From: Candidatus Kapaibacterium sp.
GTDB taxonomy: Bacteria > Bacteroidota > Ignavibacteria > Kapaibacteriales > UBA2268
Direction: 5' to 3'
NCBI GenBank assembly: GCA_030835065.1
Contig: JAUQWR010000462.1
Span: forward strand, 1-6,330
Length of the DNA: 6,330 nucleotides
The position numbers were made by a program, and so were the translations under genes. The notes beneath the pieces were generated by a model. It was not told the DNA's origin, did not search any database, and saw only the letters and a list, made by a program, of their open reading frames with translations. How positions within the stretch are numbered: position 1 is the stretch's first letter; each line of letters starts with the position of its first letter. Below are positions 1 to 6,303 of the stretch, piece after piece.

Positions 1-3
1 GTT

Positions 4-20
4 GAGATGCCGTTTTTTTT
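4..20. terminator. Half of a probable intrinsic terminator cut by the window edge
   Basis: Read on the plus strand, GAGATGCCG (4-12) runs straight into eight T (13-20). This is what the 3' arm and U-tract of a rho-independent terminator look like. On the minus strand the same bases lie 1 bp past the anmK stop codon and read A8 then CGGCATCTC, as in the left half of a bidirectional terminator. The matching arm would lie to the left of base 1, so the hairpin itself cannot be seen. Inference: it ends the anmK operon, a convergent gene from the left, or both. Confidence 0.45.
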
Positions 21-21
21 A

Positions 22-1176
22 TTATGAATTAGCTATAGAACCGAGTATGCTTTTTCGAGAGGCACCAGTTACTTCAGGAAGATTTGCAGGAATATTATTA
101 AGAGTGAGAAATCCTAAGAAAGCAAAAGCAATTGCTTCCTTAGCATCCGAGTTTATTCCTATCTCTGATGAGTCTATAATTTTTGCATTGGGAAGATGAT
201 ATTTTAATCTCGACATTATGAAATTATTTTTGCTCCCGCCACCTGATACTATTATTTTTGAATTTTCTTTAGCATACTTTTTAATGTTGTATGCTATTGA
301 CATAGAAGTAAACTCTGCAGCACTAGCAATTAAATCAAATTTATCAATATTTTTTAGATTGTTTATATTTAGATGATATTCGATAAATTTATGATTAAAT
401 AATTCTCGACCACTTGACTTTGGTGGTCTGGCAATAATAAATGGCTCGTTCATAAAACTTTTTAACAAACCTTCGTTTATTGTACCTTCAAAAGCAAATT
501 TACCAGATTGATCGTAATCGACATCAAAATGAGTTTTTGATATATAATCGATAAGGAGATTGCCAGGTCCGGTATCAAATGCAATTAAATGATCTTTATC
601 ATTAATATAAGTCAAATTAGAAATTCCACCAATATTAAGAGCAATTGTATCTTCTTTAGATTTTAAGAAATAATAATCGAAAATTGGAACAAGAGGTGCT
701 GCTTCTCCACCTAAAGCAATATCCTGAGATCTAAAGTCATATATTACTTTTTTATTGGCTAAAGCTGCTAAGGCAGTGCCAGAACCCAATTGCCAAGTGG
801 AAGCAATATCAAAACCAAAAATTTGTTCTGATTTTGGTTGGTGATAGATTGTCTGCCCATGCATTGCAATTGAATCAATACTATCATAATCTACAGAATA
901 ATTAAAGCATAAATTATTAATAGCTTCTAAGTATAATTTGGGAAATATGTGATTTAAAGCAGAAATTTCTTTTAAATTGGCTTCGCCTTCAATTACTTTT
1001 TGAATTGCAGATTTAACAGATTTGCTCAATTCAAAAGAATCAAATGCAACAAGTGAATAATCAATTTTAGAATTATCATATAAAATGAAATCACAAATTG
1101 CTACATCTATACCATCAAGAGAAGTGCCGGTCATCAAACCGGCAATTCTTTGTTTACTAATAATCGAATTTTTCAC
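22..1176 (-). CDS. anmK: Anhydro-N-acetylmuramic acid kinase
   Basis: AnmK phosphorylates and at the same time opens 1,6-anhydro-MurNAc, giving MurNAc-6-phosphate. This is the cytosolic step that returns peptidoglycan turnover products to metabolism, normally before the MurQ etherase. The 384-residue protein is close to the usual family length (about 370) and carries the family motifs in order: LMTGTSLDGID (14-24), MHGQTIYH (105-112), YDFRSQDIALGGEAAPLVP (145-163), NIGGISNLTY (181-190), FDTGPGNLLID (200-210, which probably holds the catalytic aspartate D201), SSGRE (254-258), SGGGSKNNF (311-319) and NLPEVTGASR (365-374). It looks intact. The start is GTG at 1176. The next in-frame start codons (TTG and ATG, codons 14-15) would cut into the nucleotide-binding motif, so GTG is preferred although no Shine-Dalgarno site precedes it. 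The first 20 bp overlap the end of coaD, which suggests translational coupling. No murQ is in view. Confidence 0.95.
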   Translation of the reverse strand: MKNSIISKQRIAGLMTGTSLDGIDVAICDFILYDNSKIDYSLVAFDSFELSKSVKSAIQKVIEGEANLKEISALNHIFPKLYLEAINNLCFNYSVDYDSIDSIAMHGQTIYHQPKSEQIFGFDIASTWQLGSGTALAALANKKVIYDFRSQDIALGGEAAPLVPIFDYYFLKSKEDTIALNIGGISNLTYINDKDHLIAFDTGPGNLLIDYISKTHFDVDYDQSGKFAFEGTINEGLLKSFMNEPFIIARPPKSSGRELFNHKFIEYHLNINNLKNIDKFDLIASAAEFTSMSIAYNIKKYAKENSKIIVSGGGSKNNFIMSRLKYHLPNAKIIDSSEIGINSDAKEAIAFAFLGFLTLNNIPANLPEVTGASRKSILGSIANS

Positions 1177-1636
1177 GAATTTTTTTAGCTACATTTGGTG
1201 GAACAAACTCATCGACTGATTGTTTATATCTAGCTAATTCCCTAACAATACTCGAATTGAGATAAGTATATTTTTCGTGAGGAAGTAAAAACACAGTGTG
1301 AACTTCCGATTCAAGCTTGCGGTTCATAAGAGCTATTTGGAATTCATATTCAAAATCAGAAACCGCACGAATACCGCGAATTATTGCACAAGCTTGTTCT
1401 TTTCGAGCAAGTTCTACAGTGAGTCCTGAATGAATCTGGACTTCTACATTGCTAAGATGGCGGAGCGATTCTACAGCCATATCAGCTCTTTCTTGTTCAG
1501 AAAAAACACTGGTTTTTTTTGAATTAATAGCAATAACCACAACTATTTTGTCAAACATTTGTGAGGCACGCTCAATAACGTCAATATGACCGTTAGTAAT
1601 TGGATCGAAAGTGCCAGGATAAAGAGCCGTTTTCAA
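1157..1636 (-). CDS. coaD: Phosphopantetheine adenylyltransferase (coenzyme A biosynthesis)
   Basis: CoaD transfers AMP from ATP to 4'-phosphopantetheine to make dephospho-CoA, the next-to-last step of coenzyme A synthesis in the cytosol. It is normally an essential gene. The protein has 159 residues, the same as the E. coli enzyme, and is complete. The nucleotidyltransferase signature YPGTFDPITNGH (6-17) contains the T/HxGH motif (TNGH, 14-17). Family blocks follow: a lysine pair at 40-41, IIRGIRAVSDFEYE (85-98) and the C-terminal NSSIVREL (127-134), all lining the ATP and phosphopantetheine sites. The start codon is TTG (1634-1636). It is the only conventional choice, because an in-frame TAA lies three codons upstream and the family begins at this point. 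The gene sits 28 bp after glgP and overlaps anmK by 20 bp, so it is probably the middle gene of one transcript. Confidence 0.97.
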   Translation of the reverse strand: MKTALYPGTFDPITNGHIDVIERASQMFDKIVVVIAINSKKTSVFSEQERADMAVESLRHLSNVEVQIHSGLTVELARKEQACAIIRGIRAVSDFEYEFQIALMNRKLESEVHTVFLLPHEKYTYLNSSIVRELARYKQSVDEFVPPNVAKKIREKFDY

Positions 1637-1654
1637 AATAAATTAATTCCTTTT
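1634..1654 (-). promoter_or_regulatory. coaD ribosome binding site and TTG start
   Basis: On the minus strand AAAAGGAA (1654-1647) precedes the TTG start of coaD, with 10-11 bases between the AGGA core and the start. That spacing is slightly long. Together with the TTG codon it suggests modest initiation for an enzyme needed in small amounts; this last point is inference. The site lies in the 28-bp gap behind glgP, which has no room for a terminator and fits co-transcription. Confidence 0.5.
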
Positions 1655-1664
1655 ATCAAATTTG

Positions 1665-4214
1665 TTATGCCCATTTGCACAAATATAACTCAGCAGGATC
1701 AACTAACAATGAATGTTTTGGCAAAACTCTAACTGTAAAGCCTTGTGTTCCTGTATCAGGGCATAGATATGAGCCTTCGTAATGATGATAAATACCATCA
1801 GACTTGACATGATGAAGAGGCTCGTAAATAGCGTCTTTTAGCTCGCCATGATGATCGACCGAACCATAATAAACTTGAACTAAAACATCTTCAGGATTTA
1901 AGTGTCCCAAAGCAACAGTCGTCTTAACTTGAATGCGTTTGCCTACGTAATATTCAATACTTTTATCACAATCGACTTGCATAACTTCTACATTTTTCCA
2001 TTCATTTCTAATTTTTTCTTTCCATGATTGGAGCGAACGTGCATTTTCGGCCATATTAGCAGATAATTCATTGAATTTTGCATAGGCAGGAATATAGAAT
2101 TTTTCAGTATATTCTTTCACCATTCGTTGTGTAGAAAACAATCCGGCGTTAGTAGCAATTGAGTTTTTCATGTAAGCAACCCATTCTTCAGGTACTCTGT
2201 TTTGTGGTCGTTTATAAAACATAGGCACAATAACAGTTTCCATAATATCATATATCATTTCAGATTCGACGATTTCCATTTCAGGAGTATTGTCGTGCTC
2301 TTCACCAAATCCAATTGCGAAACCATTAGTACCATTAAAACCTTCGTCCCACCAACCATCAAGAACCGAGAGGTTGAGAGTACCGTTGATAGCAGCTTTC
2401 ATACCGCTTGTGCCGCTTGCTTCCTGGGGTCTAATTGGATTATTAAGCCATATATCACAACCTTTGACCATCATTCGTGCAATAACCATATCGTAGTCTT
2501 CTAAAAACACTATATGGCGTTCCAATCCGTATTGTCTAACTCTTTGAATAATTCCTTGAATAACTTCTTTGCCAGCTGTGTCATGAGGATGTGCTTTGCC
2601 TGCAATTACAATTTGAACAGGAAAATCTGGATTAGTTAGAATTTTTTTAAGTCTATCCATATTTTTGAATAGAAGAAGAGCTCTTTTATATGTTGCAAAT
2701 CTACGAGCGAATCCAATAGTCAATGCGTCGGGGTTCAGATATTCGCCGACTTTTCCTAATTGATCGGGTGGAAGCATATTCTTTTGTTTAGTTTGCAAAT
2801 AATTTCTTGCAAAAAGAACCAAACGAATTCTTCTTCTTTGTTTTTCCCTCCAAATTTCTTCAGATGGAATAGAATGTATATGATTCCAAATGTCTTGATT
2901 GTCTGTATCATTACGCCAGCTTGGAGATAAATATCTATCGTATAGCTCAGCAAATTCGCGAGCAACCCAGGTAGTAGTATGCACTCCATTAGTAAGCCCA
3001 TGAATAGGCACTTCATCTTCTGGGAAACAATTCCATAGTTTATGCCACATTTTTCGAGAAACAATACCGTGGAGTTTTGATACACCATTATGGAATGAAG
3101 TCATTTTAAGGCCTAAAACGGTCATAGAGAAGGATTCGTTAGGATTAAAATCACCAATTTGTCCAAAGCCTAAAAATTCTTCTTTATTTAAGCCCAATAA
3201 TTTATAGTAATCGGCAAAATAAATTTCCATTCTGTCGAGATTAAAGGCTTCGTTGCCAGCAGGGACAGGTGTGTGTGTAGTGAAAACCGATGAAGCTTTG
3301 GTAAGAGACTTTGCCTGACGAAAATCAAGTCTGTATTTGTTCATAAATATGCGAGTGCGTTCGAGAAGAGCAAAAGCAGCATGCCCTTCATTGATATGAA
3401 CTACATCAGGATGAATCCCCATAGCTTCAAGAGCACGCATACCACCAATACCAAGCATTATTTCTTGCTGGATACGTGTTTCGCGATCTCCCCCATAGAG
3501 CTGATCAGAAATATTGCGGTATTCGTCATTAGTATTTTCTTCGATATTAGTATCCAGAAAATAAATGAAAGTACGTCCGACATTAAGCTTCCAAATTTGA
3601 GCAAAAGCTTTGCCATAGGGCATATCTACAGAAATTACGATTGGATTGTCGTGGTCGTCTCTAATAAGAGTAAGAGGCATTGAGAAGAAATCATTATAAT
3701 TATATAATTCATTCTGCCAGCCATTTTGCGTTAGATGTTGTCTAAAATAGCCCTGTTGGTAGAGCAATCCAATACCAACAAGAGGAAGACCTAAATCTGA
3801 GGCAGATTTAATATGGTCGCCGGCTAAAACACCTAAACCACCGGAATAATTGGGAAAGCTTTCGTTAATTCCATATTCCGGACTAAAATAAGCAATAGCA
3901 CCTTGATTGGCTGGATGTTTTGTTTTGAACCAAGTCTGAGAGTGCATATATTGGGTGAATTTATCGTGTATATAATCTAAAAAACTTGTAAAGTCTGCTT
4001 GTTCACTAAGTTTTTGAAGAGTTTCATGCGATACTTTATTAATGAGAAGCACAGGATTGTGGTTTACTTCTTCCCAAAGTTGTCTATTAATTCGAATAAA
4101 AATCTCTCTGGCATCCGAATTCCAGCACCACCAATAATTATATGCCAATTCTTTGATTTTTGCTATTCTTTTTGGCAGGTTGGCTGTTACGACAAAGCTA
4201 TGAACCGGTTTCAT
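1665..4214 (-). CDS. glgP: Alpha-glucan (glycogen/maltodextrin) phosphorylase
   Basis: This enzyme splits alpha-1,4-glucans with phosphate and releases glucose-1-phosphate. It uses pyridoxal phosphate and acts in the cytosol on glycogen or maltodextrin. The 849-residue protein belongs to the long alpha-glucan phosphorylase branch (TIGR02094 type), not the E. coli GlgP/MalP type. The N-terminal part (about 10-95) has the extension seen in that branch, with NYWWCWNSDAR (26-36). The catalytic body follows: YFSPEYGI (109-116), SGGLGVLAGDHIKSASDLG (124-142), VHINEGHAAF (272-281), TTHTPVPAGNEAF (312-324), NGVHTTTW (409-416), GFARRFATYKR (501-511) and the cofactor motif EASGTSGMKAAINGTLNLS (598-616), whose K606 should carry the PLP. 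Residues from about 755 on form a likely beta-rich C-terminal domain. The gene looks intact. The ATG at 4214 has a good ribosome binding site. It is the first gene of the run glgP-coaD-anmK and faces away from the lipoprotein gene. The exact polymer used cannot be told from sequence. Confidence 0.96.
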   Translation of the reverse strand: MKPVHSFVVTANLPKRIAKIKELAYNYWWCWNSDAREIFIRINRQLWEEVNHNPVLLINKVSHETLQKLSEQADFTSFLDYIHDKFTQYMHSQTWFKTKHPANQGAIAYFSPEYGINESFPNYSGGLGVLAGDHIKSASDLGLPLVGIGLLYQQGYFRQHLTQNGWQNELYNYNDFFSMPLTLIRDDHDNPIVISVDMPYGKAFAQIWKLNVGRTFIYFLDTNIEENTNDEYRNISDQLYGGDRETRIQQEIMLGIGGMRALEAMGIHPDVVHINEGHAAFALLERTRIFMNKYRLDFRQAKSLTKASSVFTTHTPVPAGNEAFNLDRMEIYFADYYKLLGLNKEEFLGFGQIGDFNPNESFSMTVLGLKMTSFHNGVSKLHGIVSRKMWHKLWNCFPEDEVPIHGLTNGVHTTTWVAREFAELYDRYLSPSWRNDTDNQDIWNHIHSIPSEEIWREKQRRRIRLVLFARNYLQTKQKNMLPPDQLGKVGEYLNPDALTIGFARRFATYKRALLLFKNMDRLKKILTNPDFPVQIVIAGKAHPHDTAGKEVIQGIIQRVRQYGLERHIVFLEDYDMVIARMMVKGCDIWLNNPIRPQEASGTSGMKAAINGTLNLSVLDGWWDEGFNGTNGFAIGFGEEHDNTPEMEIVESEMIYDIMETVIVPMFYKRPQNRVPEEWVAYMKNSIATNAGLFSTQRMVKEYTEKFYIPAYAKFNELSANMAENARSLQSWKEKIRNEWKNVEVMQVDCDKSIEYYVGKRIQVKTTVALGHLNPEDVLVQVYYGSVDHHGELKDAIYEPLHHVKSDGIYHHYEGSYLCPDTGTQGFTVRVLPKHSLLVDPAELYLCKWA

Positions 4215-4221
4215 CTGCTTA

Positions 4222-4225
4222 CTCC
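4222..4225 (-). promoter_or_regulatory. glgP ribosome binding site (GGAG)
   Basis: The minus strand reads GGAG, seven bases (TAAGCAG), then the glgP ATG. This is a standard Shine-Dalgarno site at good spacing and fixes the glgP start. The GGAG is part of a three-codon frame ATG-GAG-TAA that I take to be coincidence. Confidence 0.75.
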
Positions 4226-4381
4226 ATTTTATATAATATTAAATTCTTATCTTTATAAATGCTTTTCAATCTATATATTTGCTTTTATTCATTTAATAGA
4301 TTTTTTTCGCTAATCCTGAATTTACTTAAGTATTGGCGATGAAATTATTAAATCAGGGCGAAATAAAGAAATTTCCCACCT

Positions 4382-4460
4382 AAACAGTTTATTGATTAGT
4401 TGCAAATCTATTTGACGTAAACGCTTGTAAAAAAGTATTTGATGCAAAAATCAACTGTTT
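4382..4460. repeat. Imperfect inverted repeat in the divergent region
   Basis: AAACAGTT (4382-4389) and AACTGTTT (4453-4460) are perfect 8-bp inverted arms. Inside them GATT (4394-4397) pairs with AATC (4449-4452), and TTGCA (4400-4404) with TGCAA (4443-4447). This gives about 17 pairs interrupted by a 4-base bulge and a small internal loop, around a 38-base centre. The centre also shows a direct repeat TATTTGAYG (4409-4417 and 4436-4444). The right arm lies in the spacer of the plus-strand promoter candidate. It could be a regulator binding region or an RNA structure; chance in AT-rich DNA is not excluded. Confidence 0.35.
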
Positions 4461-4467
4461 GTATATA
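4439..4467 (+). promoter_or_regulatory. Weak sigma70-like promoter candidate
   Basis: TTGATG (4439-4444) and TATATA (4462-4467) are separated by exactly 17 bp on the plus strand, each matching the sigma70 consensus at four of six bases. If used, it would give a leader of about 190 bases before the lipoprotein start at 4664. In such AT-rich DNA similar pairs arise by chance, so this is only a candidate. Confidence 0.22.
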
Positions 4468-4651
4468 AAAATTCCTCAAAAATAAATTAAATGTTTAATT
4501 ATTCTTAAAAAAATGATTTGTTATATCTAACTTTTGCTCCTCCGTTCTTTTTTAATAAAGTATCCATGAAAATATTAATTTGAGAAAATGAATTATTATG
4601 AATAAAAATTCGTGTAATAATGTTATTTTAAAATTAGAATAATTGAAAATG

Positions 4652-4657
4652 AAGGAG
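4652..4657 (+). promoter_or_regulatory. Ribosome binding site of the lipoprotein gene (AAGGAG)
   Basis: AAGGAG stands six bases (AAATAA) before the ATG at 4664. It is the strongest Shine-Dalgarno match in the window and sets the start, which is also the start that gives a proper lipoprotein signal peptide. Confidence 0.8.
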
Positions 4658-4663
4658 AAATAA

Positions 4664-5164
4664 ATGAAAATTGCAATCTTTACTGTTTTATTGTCATTGT
4701 TTTTTGTGTCTTGCTCAGGACCGAGAATAATACCAAGCATTGATGAAAAAGGCAAATTAGTAATTACCGGAAAAATGAGCTGGGAAGAATGGAAAACTAT
4801 TACAAGCTGGGAAGATACTGATGCTAACAAGTTTCATATTGATACTACTAAATTTGCATTGTTTAAAACGATATTAGATGCAGAGCAAGTTCATCTAAAG
4901 ATTTTTGCCGGTTCCTGGTGTGGCGATTCTAAACAAGAATTGCCAAAGGTTTTTTATATTCTAAAGAAAATTAATTTTGATACTAATAGAGTGGAACTCT
5001 ATGGAGTGGATAGAGACAAATTAGAACAAAATGCTGTTGCTGAGGAATATAATATACTGAAAGTGCCAACAGTTGTCGTAATCAAAAACGGGAAGGAAAC
5101 TGGTAGAATTGTAGAATTTCCACAATCTGACTGGGTGGACGATATTTTGAGCAATATAAAATAG
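4664..5164 (+). CDS. Thioredoxin-fold lipoprotein with monothiol CGDS motif
   Basis: The 166-residue protein begins with a short lipoprotein signal: K2, a hydrophobic stretch (3-15) and a lipobox FVSC with C17 as the lipid-bearing cysteine. The mature protein should therefore sit on the outside of the inner membrane or on the outer membrane. A thioredoxin-like domain covers about 55-166. Strand VHLKIFAGSWCGDS (76-89) carries the active-site motif, a helix with QELP follows, then VELYGVDRD (110-118), and KVPTVVVIKNG (133-143) holds the cis-proline P135 typical of the fold. The usual CxxC is CGDS (C86, S89), and apart from C17 there is no other cysteine, so the domain cannot form an internal disulfide. 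Related thioredoxin-family proteins with WCxDS are known in Bacteroidetes, with no function that I can state. It might bind or reduce mixed disulfides, or be non-redox. It ends 53 bp before mrp on the same strand and could share a transcript. Confidence 0.85.
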   Translation: MKIAIFTVLLSLFFVSCSGPRIIPSIDEKGKLVITGKMSWEEWKTITSWEDTDANKFHIDTTKFALFKTILDAEQVHLKIFAGSWCGDSKQELPKVFYILKKINFDTNRVELYGVDRDKLEQNAVAEEYNILKVPTVVVIKNGKETGRIVEFPQSDWVDDILSNIK

Positions 5165-5199
5165 ATTATATAATATAATAGTCTTTATATTTTTGTTTT
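5165..5199 (+). promoter_or_regulatory. AT-only spacer with promoter-like motifs before mrp
   Basis: The gap behind the lipoprotein stop contains the palindrome ATTATA-TAA-TATAAT (5165-5179), which includes two overlapping TATAAT hexamers. Further on, TATTTTTG (5188-5195) fits the Bacteroidetes -7 consensus TAnnTTTG. A start about seven bases later would lie just before the ATG at 5218. I see no TTG box at the expected -33 distance, so neither motif is firm. The A/T-only hairpin followed by a T-rich run could also be a very weak terminator. Confidence 0.25.
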
Positions 5200-5217
5200 A
5201 TGCAATTTGGAAAAATA

Positions 5218-6300
5218 ATGAGTGATAATGATTTAAAAAGAATAATTGGCAGTATCAAAGATCCTGACTTAAATAAAAGTTTCGACGAGCTAAATGCTGT
5301 AAAATCATTAAATATTAATGGAGATAATCTGGCAATCAGACTAAGTCTCCCAGGCCCTATTCTTTGGATTAAAGAAGATATCGAAAGAATAATAAAAGCA
5401 GAGCTAGTAAAGCTAAGCCTCGACTACAATCTTGATATAAATATTGAAGAAAATCCAATAGATAATTCAAAACGTCAAGTATTGACAAAGGTAAAGCATA
5501 TTATTGCAGTTGCTTCTGGCAAAGGTGGAGTTGGCAAGTCATCTATTGCAGCAAATATGGCTGCTGCTTTGTCTGAAAAAGGTGCCAAGGTTGGTATTCT
5601 TGATGCAGATGTATATGGTCCGAGTCAGCCTACAATGTTTGGGCTTAGTGGTGCAAGACTCGAAGCTAAAACTTTTTCTGATGGAACTACTATCGCTGTT
5701 CCTGTCGAAAAAAATGGAATTAAAGTAGCTTCGATGGGCTTTGTGCTCAATCGCGACGAAGCTGCTATCGTTCGTGGACCTATGTTGGCAAGCTATTTTT
5801 CTTTGCTTTTCGAGCAAATCGAGTGGGGCGAGTTAGACTTTTTAGTGTTTGATCTTCCTCCCGGCACCGGTGATATTCAATTGACTCTAACTCAAAAAAT
5901 CCCCTTAAGTGGTGCTGTAGTTGTAACAACACCACAAGAGATTGCCTTAGCAGACGTTCGAAGAAGCATTGCTATGTTTAGAAGAGTTAATGTTGATATT
6001 TTGGGTATTGTAGAAAATATGAGCTATTTCGTACCTCCTGCTATGCCAGATAAAAAGTATTATATATTTGGAAAGGATGGTGGAAAACAAATTGCACTTG
6101 AATCCGGTGCTCCGCTTTTAGCTCAGATTCCTCTCAATATTGACATGAGAGAAGGCAACGATGGTGGAGAGCCAATTGTAATTAGCGGAAAAGCTCCAGA
6201 GCAAAAAGAGCTGATTAAAGACGCTGCTGCTGCGATGATTGGCGAGCTAAGACGCAAAACTTTTAATGCCCTCGATAATAAATTGGAAATTGAATTGTAA
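5218..6300 (+). CDS. mrp: Mrp/ApbC-family P-loop ATPase with MIP18 (DUF59) domain, lacking cysteine
   Basis: Mrp/ApbC/Nbp35 proteins are cytosolic ATPases that help load or carry iron-sulfur clusters. With the start at 5218 the protein has 360 residues. An N-terminal MIP18/DUF59-like domain (about 4-80, with KDPDLNKSF and LSLPGPILW) is followed by the ATPase domain: deviant Walker A GKGGVGKSS (101-109, K107), LDADVYGPSQP (128-138), DLPPGTGD (212-219) and VENMSYF (265-271). In E. coli-type Mrp the last motif leads into a CxxC that binds the cluster. Here the sequence is VPPAMP (272-277) and then YYIFGKDGG, and the protein contains no cysteine at all. The ATG at 5218 has GGA (5209-5211) six bases before it and begins MSDNDLKR. 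An in-frame ATG at 5200 would add six residues but has no ribosome binding site. The next gene starts 3 bp after the stop. Confidence 0.93.
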   Translation: MSDNDLKRIIGSIKDPDLNKSFDELNAVKSLNINGDNLAIRLSLPGPILWIKEDIERIIKAELVKLSLDYNLDINIEENPIDNSKRQVLTKVKHIIAVASGKGGVGKSSIAANMAAALSEKGAKVGILDADVYGPSQPTMFGLSGARLEAKTFSDGTTIAVPVEKNGIKVASMGFVLNRDEAAIVRGPMLASYFSLLFEQIEWGELDFLVFDLPPGTGDIQLTLTQKIPLSGAVVVTTPQEIALADVRRSIAMFRRVNVDILGIVENMSYFVPPAMPDKKYYIFGKDGGKQIALESGAPLLAQIPLNIDMREGNDGGEPIVISGKAPEQKELIKDAAAAMIGELRRKTFNALDNKLEIEL

Positions 6301-6303
6301 TAT

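Larger units (their letters stand above)
4215..4663. other. Divergent intergenic region, no gene seen
   Basis: These 449 bp separate glgP (minus) from the lipoprotein gene (plus) and must hold the start signals for both. The region is very AT-rich, with runs of A and T. ATG-started frames that I followed on the plus strand stop within a few codons, and a longer minus-strand frame entering from 4830 is low in complexity and opposes the lipoprotein gene. Visible elements are the two ribosome binding sites, an imperfect dyad (4382-4460), a weak promoter candidate (4439-4467), and a short AT-only hairpin (4485-4500, arms AATTAAA/TTTAATT). I could not place a convincing glgP promoter. The length is large for such a compact neighbourhood, so an undetected small RNA or leader is possible, but nothing positive shows one. 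Confidence 0.6.

Noticed and set aside
2..199. Open plus-strand frame of 65 codons at the left edge
   Set aside because: It lies antisense to the well-supported 3' end of anmK, begins in the terminator-like T-run, has no ribosome binding site and resembles no family.
2202..2504. Plus-strand open frames of 68-100 codons inside glgP
   Set aside because: They overlap the cofactor-binding region of glgP on the opposite strand; the composition is that of a shadow frame and there is no start signal.
4485..4500. Hairpin AATTAAA-TG-TTTAATT as a possible terminator
   Set aside because: The stem is A/T only and neither flanking gene is transcribed toward it, so no terminator is needed there.
4215..4663. 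Possible riboswitch or small RNA in the long intergenic region
   Set aside because: I recognise no conserved riboswitch core and no G+C-rich structured block; only weak AT-rich pairings are present.
4552..4830. Minus-strand frame of 92 codons reaching into the intergenic region, with hydrophobic stretches
   Set aside because: It opposes the lipoprotein gene, and its Ile/Phe-rich tail comes from A/T-rich non-coding DNA; no ribosome binding site was seen and the plus-strand gene has much stronger evidence.
5165..5179. Palindrome ATTATA-TAA-TATAAT as terminator of the lipoprotein gene
   Set aside because: No G-C pairs in the stem, so it would be very unstable; kept only as part of the AT-rich spacer entry.
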